Shown piece by piece: positions 1-6,042 of a stretch of 10,481 bases of DNA (position 1 is the stretch's first letter; each line of letters opens with the position of its first letter). Both the position numbers and the translations under genes were made by a program. The DNA comes from Pseudomonadota bacterium (GTDB lineage Bacteria > Pseudomonadota > Alphaproteobacteria > Rhizobiales > Rhizobiaceae), in the NCBI GenBank assembly GCA_023433855.1, contig JAEYTV010000392.1, positions 1 through 10,481 of the forward strand, in the 5' to 3' direction. The notes below the pieces were generated by a model, which was not told the DNA's origin, did no database searches, and saw only the letters and a list, made by a program, of their open reading frames with translations.

Positions 1-893
1 CTCATGAACACCGTGTGGTCGCGCACGAAGGTTTCGTTGACCCGACCGGTCTGGATGATGTGGTTGGCGATGTAGTTCAGAATCGCGAGATCGGTTCCCG
101 GCTTGAAGACGACCGGGATGTCGGCAAGGTCCATCGAACGGTGTGTGAAGGTCGACAGCACCGCGCAGCGCACATGCGGATGCCCTAGCCTGCGGTCAGC
201 CACCCGGGTCCACAGGATCGGGTGCATCTCCGCCATGTTCGAACCCCACAGCACGAAGGCGTCGGCGTGCTCGAAATCGTCGTAGCAGCCCATCGGCTCG
301 TCCATGCCGAAGGTGCGCATGAAGGCGTAGGCGGCCGACGCCATGCAATGGCGTGCATTGGGATCGAGATTGTTCGAGCGGAAGCCGCCGCGCATCAGCT
401 TGGTCGCGGCGTAGCCCTCGAAAATGGTCCACTGGCCCGAGCCGAACATGCCGACGGCCTCGGGACCCTTTTCGCGCAGCACTTTCTTGCACTTCTCCGC
501 CATCAGGTCGAAGGCCTCGTCCCACGACACCGGCTCGAACTCGCCGTCCTTGTCGTAGACGCCGCCGCGCTTGCGCATCAGCGGCGTGGTCAGGCGGTCC
601 TCGCCATACATGATCTTGGAGAGGAAGTAGCCTTTCACGCAGTTCAGGCCGCGGTTGACCTCGGCCTGCATGTCGCCATGCGTGGCCACCACATGGCCGT
701 CCTTGACGCCGACCATCACGCCGCAGCCCGTTCCGCAGAAGCGGCATGGCGCTTTCGACCACTTGATTTCGAGCGCCTCGACCCCGCCGGGAACCGGCTG
801 CGCGGCCGCGGGAAGCGCGATTCCCGCCGATGCCGCGGCGAGCGAGGCCGCATGCGCCTTCAGCAGATCGCGACGGTTGATGGTTGCCGTCAT
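1..893 (-). CDS. napA: NapA, periplasmic nitrate reductase catalytic subunit (5' part; runs off the left edge)
   Basis: Catalytic subunit that reduces nitrate to nitrite in the periplasm with a bis-MGD molybdenum cofactor and one 4Fe-4S cluster. 297 codons are visible; the family is about 830 residues, so roughly the last two thirds lies outside the window. The N-terminus has a twin-arginine signal (NRRDLLKA at residues 6-13, then an Ala-rich core ending near LPAAAQ, 27-32). The 4Fe-4S ligands are Cys50, Cys53, Cys57 (CRFCGTGC) and Cys85 (NCVKG). The molybdenum-ligand cysteine is Cys183 in [20 protein letters not shown] and [10 protein letters not shown] are typical NapA segments. The ATG overlaps the napD stop as ATGA (890-893), implying translational coupling, and fixes the start. 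Nothing in the visible part looks broken. It is the third gene of napE-napD-napA; napB and napC would be expected beyond the left edge. Confidence 0.97.
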   Translation of the reverse strand, partial: MTATINRRDLLKAHAASLAAASAGIALPAAAQPVPGGVEALEIKWSKAPCRFCGTGCGVMVGVKDGHVVATHGDMQAEVNRGLNCVKGYFLSKIMYGEDRLTTPLMRKRGGVYDKDGEFEPVSWDEAFDLMAEKCKKVLREKGPEAVGMFGSGQWTIFEGYAATKLMRGGFRSNNLDPNARHCMASAAYAFMRTFGMDEPMGCYDDFEHADAFVLWGSNMAEMHPILWTRVADRRLGHPHVRCAVLSTFTHRSMDLADIPVVFKPGTDLAILNYIANHIIQTGRVNETFVRDHTVFM

Positions 894-1195
894 GACCTTA
901 CATCCTCCGGTTCGTCGATGTGCTCGAACACCATGTTGGCGGTGATCACGCCGTCCAGCGTCGAGATGGCGATCAGCGTCTCTCCCAGCATGCCGCTGGT
1001 CGGCCCCTCGATCGTGACGACGAGCCTGCTGCCTTCGCTGGCATGGACTTCTACGCCGGGCATTGCGGCTATGCGCCTGCCAATCTCCTCGCGCCGTGAG
1101 GGATGCGTGACGACCACCGCGCTCGAAATATGATGTCGTGAGGGGACATCACCCTTGAAGAACGACCTGCGGCTTATCTTCGGGCTGTCCTGCAT
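890..1195 (-). CDS. napD: NapD, cytoplasmic chaperone for NapA maturation
   Basis: Small cytoplasmic protein that binds the Tat signal peptide of NapA and holds back export until the cofactor is loaded. It is 101 residues. The NapD core starts at HHISSAVVV (residues 21-29) and runs through [19 protein letters not shown] and NMVFEHIDE, the usual ferredoxin-like fold pattern. The start at 1195 is chosen because GGAGG lies about 9 nt upstream; a longer in-frame reading from 1309 would run inside napE and is rejected. It begins 4 nt after the napE stop and ends overlapping the napA ATG. Odd: about 20 residues precede the core and contain SRRSFFKG (9-15), which resembles a Tat-like or NapF-type N-terminal motif; E. 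coli NapD has no such extension. napF itself is missing between napE and napD. A trace of a fused napF start is one reading, a lineage-typical NapD extension is the other. Confidence 0.93.
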   Translation of the reverse strand: MQDSPKISRRSFFKGDVPSRHHISSAVVVTHPSRREEIGRRIAAMPGVEVHASEGSRLVVTIEGPTSGMLGETLIAISTLDGVITANMVFEHIDEPEDVRS

Positions 1196-1199
1196 CGCC

Positions 1200-1397
1200 T
1201 CACCCTCCAGGCGGGCCGGGCGGCCCGAACACGATCTGATACATCCAGACGAGGAAGCCATAGCCGCCGACCACGCCGACGGCCACGATGGGCCAAATTC
1301 CAAAGGCAAGGACGAGGAACGCCAACAATTCTCGCCGCCGGGCCTTCGACCTCGAAGGTTCGGACCCGGAAAGGGCGGTCTCGCTGTCCTGGGTCAT
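1200..1397 (-). CDS. napE: NapE, small membrane protein of the periplasmic nitrate reductase operon
   Basis: 65 residues: a charged cytoplasmic-looking head (SRSKARRREL, residues 15-24), one membrane segment (about 25-54, LLAFLVLAFGIWPIVAVGVV onward) and a short Pro/Gly tail (FGPPGPPGG). The FLVLAFGIWPI segment followed by GYGFLVWM is the recognisable NapE pattern and the length is normal for the family. NapE is found first in many alphaproteobacterial nap operons; its biochemical role is not settled. The ATG at 1397 has GAGGAAG just upstream. The stop is 4 nt before napD and the napD ribosome-binding site lies in the last codons of napE, so the two are probably co-translated. The operon promoter would be in the 120-bp gap upstream. 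Confidence 0.93.
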   Translation of the reverse strand: MTQDSETALSGSEPSRSKARRRELLAFLVLAFGIWPIVAVGVVGGYGFLVWMYQIVFGPPGPPGG

Positions 1398-1517
1398 GAC
1401 TTCCTCATGTGCCTTGGACCGGCTGGACGCTGTGGCGTCGTTCCGTTGGAGAGGCTAGCGACTTAAGTGGTTTTATCAATACCCAATTTACGTATCACGA
1501 CGATGGCGTGCGCGAGC
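1398..1517 (-). promoter_or_regulatory. Intergenic region upstream of napE, probable nap promoter
   Basis: 120 bp separate the nnrS stop from the napE start. It is not coding. 1461-1497 is an AT-rich island in GC-rich surroundings. On the minus strand it reads TAAATTGGGTATTGATAAAA: a TTGAT half-site of the FNR/FixK kind lies at 1475-1479, but the partner half (ATCAA at the right spacing) is absent. TTGATA could also serve as a -35, though no convincing -10 follows at 17 bp. I see no strong hairpin with a T-run to terminate nnrS. A promoter here is inferred from the AT-rich island and gene order; nap could also be read through from nirK. Confidence 0.4.
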
Positions 1518-2756
1518 TCACGCTCCGACGCGGCGGCTCCACAGGATCGGCGCGTAGCGGACGGCAAACAGCAGGAACGCAGCGCTCCAGAGCGCCCCGC
1601 CACAGACGAGCACATGGGCGTACCAATCTCCGGCGAACGGCGCCGCAACCCGAAGCATGGCTCCTGCCGTGACGGCCGCGTAGATCGTGACGGTCGCCCG
1701 GTCCGCGACGATCTCCCGTCCCGTATGGCCGAGGCTGGCCCGGGTCATGACGGCGAGCGTCATGGTGCCCATGGCGCCTGCCGTCAATGCATGAAGCGCT
1801 GCGCTTTCGGGGAGTGTATCGAGGAGCATCGAGCCCCCCGACAAGAGGAGTGCGATGCAGAGCCAGGCGTAGCCGGCATGGAGGATCAACACGACCGGCT
1901 CCCTCATGGTCCGCTGGCCTTGCCAGCGCACGAGACGCGCTGCCAGAAGCGTCCCGGCGAGTGCGAGCATGGCGCCTGCAGCGGTCGAATTTGGAAAGGC
2001 GATCCACATTGCAGCACCGATGGCAGTGGCCACGAGTGCTGCCTTGTCCAAGGCGCCGAAACTTGCCGGGAGGCGAGTCTCGCCGTTCTTGACGAGCCAG
2101 TTCCGAGTGAAGCTCGGGACGATGCGTCCGCCGATGAGTGCAAGCAGGAAAGCGATTGCGGCCAGCGCCAGCCGCACGCCGAAGCCCTGCGGAAGGAAAC
2201 CGAGGTTGGCTGCGTGATCAAACGCGTTAGCGAGCCCGATCAACGTGATCAAGACGACCACGGGCAGGTTCTTCCAGTTACGGCCCGCTACCACCTCGCG
2301 CCACACCGCGTAGCCCAACACTGCCGGGAACAGAATGTCGACGGACAATGCCGTAACGGTGTCGGGCGCTGCAACGCAGGCGATGCGGCCTGCCAGCCAT
2401 AGCGACACGAGGCCGGCGAGAGGCCGGCCGCTCAGCGGCAGCCGGCCGGTCCAGTTCGGGATGGCGGTCAGCACAAAGCCGGCCAGCACGGCCTGCAGGT
2501 AGCCGAAAATCATCTCGTGGGCGTGCCAGTGAAAGCCGGGGAACGGTCCAGGCAGCGCATGTCCCGAGAAATACATCCAGAGCCAAGCCGGGACGGCGAC
2601 GCCCGCGTGGAGGGCAGCCAGGAAGAAAAAGGGCCTGAACCCGTACTGGAGGATGGGCGGCATCGAGTGCACGCGACCGCGCCCGTCACGCGACATGTCG
2701 CCTGATTTGCGCATCGAACGCAGGACCGACCTGTCGGTTTGCGTCGACGTGGTCAT
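1518..2756 (-). CDS. nnrS: NnrS family haem/copper membrane protein
   Basis: 412-residue multi-spanning inner-membrane protein. NnrS proteins bind haem and copper, are controlled by NO-responsive regulators in denitrifiers, and help cells withstand nitrosative stress; their exact reaction is unknown. Family signatures visible: QYGFRPFFFLAA (37-48), FHWHAHEMIFGY (75-86), GGRIVPSFTRNW (209-220), HAGYAWL (293-299), and the HALTAGAMGTMTLAVMTR block (322-339) followed by GHTGR. His76, His78, His80, His293 and His322 are candidate metal ligands. Length is normal. About 30 polar residues precede the first conserved segment; an internal Met at 32 is possible, but the 2756 ATG is preferred because it overlaps the upstream stop as ATGA and has GGAG about 8 nt upstream. 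Last gene of the inferred nirK-nirV-orf83-nnrS unit. Confidence 0.94.
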   Translation of the reverse strand: MTTSTQTDRSVLRSMRKSGDMSRDGRGRVHSMPPILQYGFRPFFFLAALHAGVAVPAWLWMYFSGHALPGPFPGFHWHAHEMIFGYLQAVLAGFVLTAIPNWTGRLPLSGRPLAGLVSLWLAGRIACVAAPDTVTALSVDILFPAVLGYAVWREVVAGRNWKNLPVVVLITLIGLANAFDHAANLGFLPQGFGVRLALAAIAFLLALIGGRIVPSFTRNWLVKNGETRLPASFGALDKAALVATAIGAAMWIAFPNSTAAGAMLALAGTLLAARLVRWQGQRTMREPVVLILHAGYAWLCIALLLSGGSMLLDTLPESAALHALTAGAMGTMTLAVMTRASLGHTGREIVADRATVTIYAAVTAGAMLRVAAPFAGDWYAHVLVCGGALWSAAFLLFAVRYAPILWSRRVGA

Positions 2757-3004
2757 TCGCTGGCTCCGGCCTGGGCTTCCCGTACCGAGCGCACTCCCTT
2801 CGTTGCAATGTCGCGGATTTCCCGCAGCACGTCTGCGACCTCTTTCAGGCTCGGCCGATCAGGTCGCTCCGGCAGGATCTGCAGGAGTTCGTCCAGCAGG
2901 GCGAGCGCGACTGCGATTGCGTCGCGCGTCCCGTGCAGCATCTCAAAGCCGCCAACCTGCAAGTCCGCGGGCGGCTTGCTTACTGTCGGGCGTAAATCCT
3001 GCAT
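2753..3004 (-). CDS. Uncharacterised 83-residue protein between nirV and nnrS
   Basis: I do not recognise this family. The 83-residue protein (MQDLRPTVSK to REAQAGASE) has no signal peptide, no membrane span and no cysteines. It looks mainly helical: an amphipathic helix about 26-46 (GTRDAIAVALALLDELLQIL) and a second about 52-75 (SLKEVADVLREIRDIATKGV), joined by a Pro-rich turn (PERPDRP), suggesting a soluble cytoplasmic helical hairpin. The start at 3004 has AGGA 7 nt upstream, inside the end of nirV; the earlier in-frame start near 3079 would lie wholly inside nirV and is rejected. It starts 2 nt after nirV stops and its TGA overlaps the nnrS ATG, so its translation is probably tied to both. 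The tight packing argues that it is a real gene with a role connected to nitrite/NO metabolism; that role is unknown. Confidence 0.75.
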   Translation of the reverse strand: MQDLRPTVSKPPADLQVGGFEMLHGTRDAIAVALALLDELLQILPERPDRPSLKEVADVLREIRDIATKGVRSVREAQAGASE

Positions 3005-3006
3005 GA

Positions 3007-3936
3007 TCAATCCTTGCCTGAATGATGGGTGACGGGTTGGGAACCGATGGTGGGCCAGGAACCGGCCGTGCGCGCCCAAAGACGCATCGCGACGAGCCTA
3101 GTGCGGGCGAAAGGAGAGCCGTCGCGAACGAGGCGGAAGCCGAGGTGTTCCGGTGGCGTTCCGACGGCACATCCGCCGCTTTTGCCGTTTCGGACGAAGT
3201 TGGACATGTATGCCCGGTGACGTCCCTCGAGCACGTGCACGCCGCAGTTCTCCGTCGTGCTGTCTATTGCGCCGCCGGTCGTCAGCGTCGTCCGCGCGTA
3301 GCACGTCGAGGTCCATTCCCAGACATTGCCGCCAAAGTCCTGCAGCCCATTCGCGTTGGCTCCGTAGAAGCCGCGCGCCTTCACTACCGGATCGGCCAGA
3401 CGCTTCTGCGCCGCTCCCTCCCGGTAGCGGCGCAACCAGGCTACGGCAGGATTCGCCGGATCGTCAGGTGCGGCCGAGGACGTGTCGCCCGCAAAGCGTT
3501 TTCCGGCGGCAGCGGCGGCTTCCTCTGCCGTCGGCAGCCTCCAGGGATAACCGGTCTTCCTCGAATACCAGTTGGCGAACGCGGCCGCGTCCAGATAACT
3601 CACGCCAGTAACAGGCACGTTCGCTCCGGGGTGGCCTGCACCGTCGGCCGGATCGCATGCACCGTCGGCGACGCAGAGCGAGTAGTCCGCGGCGCCGACC
3701 TGCTGCTTCATGATCCTGAAGCCGCGGATCTTGACCGTCGCAACCGGGGACGCCGCGGGCGTGCCCTCGACGAGGAATTCACCGGAGGCTGGAAACTCGA
3801 GTTCAACAGTCCGGACCGCGACGGTTTCTGCGATCTCGCTGGCCGAATAGGCATGATGGGCGATACCGGCCGCCGTCGCAGGCAAGGCGATGGCAGCAGC
3901 CGCACTAAGCAGCGCGTCGAATAGGTGGAATTGCAT
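3007..3936 (-). CDS. nirV: NirV, SUMF1/formylglycine-generating-enzyme-like protein paired with NirK
   Basis: NirV proteins occur beside nirK in many alphaproteobacteria. They share the FGE-sulfatase (SUMF1) fold, but no reaction has been firmly assigned. The 309-residue product starts with a Sec-type leader (AAAAIALPATAAG, 12-24), so it is likely periplasmic. Domain marks: VPVTGVSYLDAAAFANWYS (107-125), GYPWRLPTAEEA (129-140), GLQDFGGNVWEWTS (197-210), GGCAVGTPPEHLGFRLV (254-270). Cysteines at 88, 94, 212, 231 and 256 could form disulfides; Cys256 sits near where FGE enzymes keep active-site cysteines, but the canonical pair is not evident. Odd: the FGE fold normally ends near GFRLVRD (272), yet about 37 further residues follow, rich in Arg and Trp. 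It lies 52 nt downstream of nirK, with a strong hairpin between them. Confidence 0.92.
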   Translation of the reverse strand: MQFHLFDALLSAAAAIALPATAAGIAHHAYSASEIAETVAVRTVELEFPASGEFLVEGTPAASPVATVKIRGFRIMKQQVGAADYSLCVADGACDPADGAGHPGANVPVTGVSYLDAAAFANWYSRKTGYPWRLPTAEEAAAAAGKRFAGDTSSAAPDDPANPAVAWLRRYREGAAQKRLADPVVKARGFYGANANGLQDFGGNVWEWTSTCYARTTLTTGGAIDSTTENCGVHVLEGRHRAYMSNFVRNGKSGGCAVGTPPEHLGFRLVRDGSPFARTRLVAMRLWARTAGSWPTIGSQPVTHHSGKD

Positions 3937-3957
3937 ATCCGTTCCCGAAGGAAAATG

Positions 3958-3980
3958 GCGGCCCGGGATTACCGGGCCGC
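3958..3980 (-). terminator. Perfect 9-bp hairpin between nirK and nirV
   Basis: GCGGCCCGG (3958-3966) and CCGGGCCGC (3972-3980) are exact reverse complements around a 5-nt loop. On the minus-strand transcript the stem lies 8 nt after the nirK stop and is followed by CATTTTCC, a poor T-run for a full intrinsic terminator. It more likely attenuates transcription into nirV or protects the 3' end of nirK mRNA, which would make nirK more abundant than the downstream genes. The structure is seen directly; its function is inferred. Confidence 0.65.
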
Positions 3981-3988
3981 ATGCGCCG

Positions 3989-5089
3989 TCAGTGGGTGGG
4001 GATCGGCCCGGGAGCCTCGACCTGCCTCATCAGATCGTCGTTCCATTCACCCTCGACCAGGAAGTGCGCAGTCGCCCCGAGTTCTACGGCCTCGATCAGG
4101 TTGTGGTTCACGTAGGCGTACACGCCCGGCTGGAGGAAGGTATAGAGCGCCGCGCCGGCCGATCCGCCGCGGATGAACCAGGTCTCCAAGTCCTTGGCGG
4201 GCGGGTTGGCGAACTTGCCTTCTTCCCAGACGTAGTCTCCGTGGCCGCCGATCAGGTGCGGGCGGGTGTCGCGGTGGGCCTGGCTGTGGACGATCAGCAC
4301 CGTCTCGCCGACCCTCGCCTTCATGGCGTTGTCGCCTGTCAGTGCACCCTTGGCGCCGTTGAAGACGACATGGGTGGGCACGAGGCCCTTCATGACCGCG
4401 AGCGTGTCGGCGTAGCTGTCGCCGTGGCTCTCATAAGCCTTGAAGTTGCCGTCTTCGTCGCGCGGAATGTAGAAGTCGTTTTCGCCGATGTAGAAGACCT
4501 TGTCGTAGGCAATCGGCTCGCCCTTCTCGTTCTTCAAGCCATCGCGCGGCAGGATCATGATCGTGCCGCTCATGCCTGACACCACGTGCCACGGGATCAT
4601 CGGCCCCTCGGGAGCGCAATGGTAGACGAAGGTGCCGGTCCGGGTCGCCTTGAAGCGGAGCTTCACCTGCTCGCCGGGATTGACCAAGGTCAGCGCGCCG
4701 CCGCCCAGCGCACCCGTGGCGGCGTGGAAGTCGATGTTGTGCGGCATCGAGTTGCTGCCGGGGTTCATCAGGGTCAGTTCGACGTAATCGCCTTCGTGGA
4801 CGACCATCATCGGGCCGGGAATCGAGCCGTTGAAGGTCATGCCCTGGAGAGTGGCGCCCTCGTCGTCGATGACGACAGGCTTCTCCTCGATCGTCATCAC
4901 GAACTCGATGACCTTCGGGCCGCCCCTCGCGACCTGGTCGTGCGCGTGCACGAAAGGCGGGGCGACCAGCGTGACCTGCTCGCGCGCAAGCGCGGCAATC
5001 CCGGCCTCGCCCGCGAAAGCCATCGGGGAAATCGCGGCCAGCAACGTGGTCGCCGCCGTCCCAATAAGTGCCTGGCGACGCGTGAACAT
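3989..5089 (-). CDS. nirK: NirK, copper-containing nitrite reductase (NO-forming)
   Basis: Periplasmic homotrimeric enzyme reducing nitrite to NO, the defining step of denitrification. It is 366 residues with a Tat signal (FTRRQALIG at 2-10; likely cleavage after AFA, 24-26). All copper and catalytic residues are present. Type 1 Cu: His117, Cys158, His168, Met173. Type 2 Cu: His122, His157, His329. Proton-relay Asp120 (PHNIDFH) and His278 ([10 protein letters not shown]). The residues lie at a constant offset of 22-23 from the Alcaligenes numbering (H95, D98, H100, H135, C136, H145, M150, H255, H306), so the core has no large insertion and belongs to the classic class I form without haem or cupredoxin fusions. 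The start has AAAGGAG about 8 nt upstream. An NnrR/FixK-like box precedes it, and it heads the inferred nirK-nirV-orf83-nnrS transcript. Confidence 0.98.
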   Translation of the reverse strand: MFTRRQALIGTAATTLLAAISPMAFAGEAGIAALAREQVTLVAPPFVHAHDQVARGGPKVIEFVMTIEEKPVVIDDEGATLQGMTFNGSIPGPMMVVHEGDYVELTLMNPGSNSMPHNIDFHAATGALGGGALTLVNPGEQVKLRFKATRTGTFVYHCAPEGPMIPWHVVSGMSGTIMILPRDGLKNEKGEPIAYDKVFYIGENDFYIPRDEDGNFKAYESHGDSYADTLAVMKGLVPTHVVFNGAKGALTGDNAMKARVGETVLIVHSQAHRDTRPHLIGGHGDYVWEEGKFANPPAKDLETWFIRGGSAGAALYTFLQPGVYAYVNHNLIEAVELGATAHFLVEGEWNDDLMRQVEAPGPIPTH

Positions 5090-5128
5090 GACGGTTCTCC
5101 TTTGCGATCCATCGTTGTTGATGGGGAG

Positions 5129-5170
5129 AACCTACGCCAGCCGCCGCGCGCGTATTTGCGCTGGAGCAAA
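5129..5170 (-). promoter_or_regulatory. nirK promoter with CRP/FNR-family (NnrR/FixK-like) box
   Basis: TTTGCG-CTGG-AGCAAA at 5155-5170 is a near-perfect dyad (5 of 6 positions per arm). TTGCG-N4 is the half-site reported for NnrR-class NO regulators, and TTGC-N6-GCAA also fits the looser FixK pattern. On the minus strand a -10-like TAGGTT lies at 5129-5134, its centre 31 bp from the box centre (5162.5), close to the spacing of class II activation at -41.5. That predicts a start of transcription near 5121 and a leader of about 30 nt ending in AAAGGAG. A second small dyad, CCATC-N6-GATGG (5109-5124), lies at the predicted start. The regulator itself is not encoded in the window. Confidence 0.75.
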
Positions 5171-5561
5171 CTTGCTGCGGATTTCGGTATCAGGCGCATT
5201 AAGTTCACCGACTCTTTAGTGCAATTCGATGAGGCGCAACCACGACCTCCAGCGGGGGTCCGTGACGATGTCCGCTTTCAGGATGCGGCAATCGGATCTG
5301 TACGGCTAATATGGGGGCGCGAAGCAGACGCCACGCCGAAGTCGCATAACATCACTTATGAAAGGGCGTGCTTTGTCCGATGGAGCTTTGGCAACCGCTT
5401 CGAATCGAAGGATTCGACGAACCGCGTTGGGTGACACTAGCAAAAATCACTCTGATCCGTTCACCGGCCGCCTCTCGACTGGGCATTGGGCTTGTAAGGT
5501 GGCCGTGCAAAGCACACGATAACTTGGATGAGTAGCCACGGCGAGATGCCAAAGGATTCAC
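5171..5561. other. About 390 bp with no recognisable gene, upstream of nirK
   Basis: Between the nirK promoter box and the LysR relic I see no supportable coding frame on either strand. Base composition is lower in GC than the surrounding genes. The one structure seen is a hairpin TCGAATC-GAAG-GATTCGA at 5400-5417 (7-bp stem, 4-nt loop) with no T-run on either side. The LysR relic's original promoter could lie near 5450-5560, but I cannot point to a -10/-35 pair. Confidence 0.5.
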
Positions 5562-5684
5562 ATGAATCCCAGTCCAGGACTTGAGCTTGTTCATTCGTTC
5601 GTCGTCGTCGCTGAGGAACTAAGCATTACGCACGTTAATGGAAGTGTCCTTGCCAAATGCCGCCACACCCGCTCGGTCAGATAG
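5562..5684 (+). pseudogene. Truncated LysR-type regulator (N-terminal stub)
   Basis: A plus-strand frame of 40 codons opens with an ATG at 5562 preceded by AAAGGA 5 nt upstream. Residues 7-24 read LELVHSFVVVAEELSITH, the characteristic first helix of the LysR-family helix-turn-helix domain (typical form: LRSFVAVAEELSFTRAA). Homology stops at about residue 24; the rest (VNGSVLAKCRHTRSVR) does not resemble a LysR protein and the frame ends at 5682-5684. LysR proteins are about 300 residues, so over 90% is lost and no DNA-binding domain remains. The break near 5633 falls next to the IS21 relic, consistent with deletion or insertion by that element. A short unrelated ORF is the alternative, but the match position, the start and the ribosome-binding site agree well. 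Confidence 0.6.
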
Positions 5685-5794
5685 CCTGCTGCCTCGCACT
5701 TCTGGAATTTGATGCCCGGCTTGTAGCAACCGGAACTTGAGCAGACTGGGCCGGCTTTTCAAACTCCTCAGTTCCCAGTAGCAGCCTAGCGGCA
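5640..5794 (-). other. Unassigned stretch between the LysR and IS21 relics
   Basis: About 155 bp that matches neither relic. On the minus strand one frame reads GCYKPGIKFQKCEAAGYL then TERVWRHLA with GC-rich third positions, so it may be a scrap of another gene. No start codon, ribosome-binding site or full domain can be seen. The other minus frames here also stay open but have less GC-biased third positions. I do not recognise it. Confidence 0.3.
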
Positions 5795-6000
5795 CTTCCG
5801 ACACCGCAGCCGGATAGCCCGCTCATAGCAGGCATCACTATGCGGCAGGTCGAGCACGAAGAAGCGGACTTTTGTTCAACGCCTGCGATCACCACCATCG
5901 CCTCGCCGAAGTCGGCCTGGGCGTGGCCGGGTGGATGCGCCAGCGGCACGAACACTTCCTGACGGTGCTGATCCCACTCGCGCATGTCGTCCTTGATGCC
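5795..6000 (-). pseudogene. IS21-family transposase IstA fragment, frameshifted
   Basis: The minus strand encodes a central piece of IstA, the DDE transposase of IS21 elements. The frame from about 6000 to 5869 gives GIKDDMREWDQHRQEV, FVPLAHPPGHAQADFGEA and MVVIAGVEQK; the Asp of QADFGE is the first catalytic acidic residue. A frameshift at about 5868, in a run of four A's, moves the homology to another frame: VRFFVLDLPHSDACYERA. A second shift at about 5815 moves it again to YPAAVSE, after which similarity ends. The upstream half of IstA, the C-terminal half, IstB and the element's inverted repeats are all missing. It is a dead relic, immediately downstream of the sulP stop. Confidence 0.85.
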
Positions 6001-6042
6001 TCGAGAAGCGCAAACGCACGGGTTTTGCCGGAACCTTGGTGA

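Noticed and set aside
222..1133. Long plus-strand open frame opposite napA and napD
   Set aside because: It is antisense to clear homologues on the minus strand, has low-complexity His/Arg/Ala-rich translation, and is explained by GC-rich third positions of the real genes.
1196..1309. Longer NapD starting at 1309
   Set aside because: The extra 38 residues would be read out of frame within napE; the start at 1195 has a strong GGAGG.
3022..3924. Long plus-strand open frame opposite nirV
   Set aside because: The minus strand has recognisable FGE-fold motifs over the same interval; the plus-strand product shows no domain.
5396..5430. Possible tRNA 3' end (TTCGAATC followed by a stem)
   Set aside because: Only the T-loop-like string matches; no acceptor, D or anticodon arms can be built around it.
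4586..5434. Plus-strand open frame across nirK and its promoter
   Set aside because: Antisense to nirK, with every copper ligand accounted for on the minus strand, and running through the promoter box.
5680..5745. Resemblance of YKPGIKFQK to the C-terminus of UmuC-type polymerases
   Set aside because: The match is about nine residues with no supporting flanking motif, too short to name.
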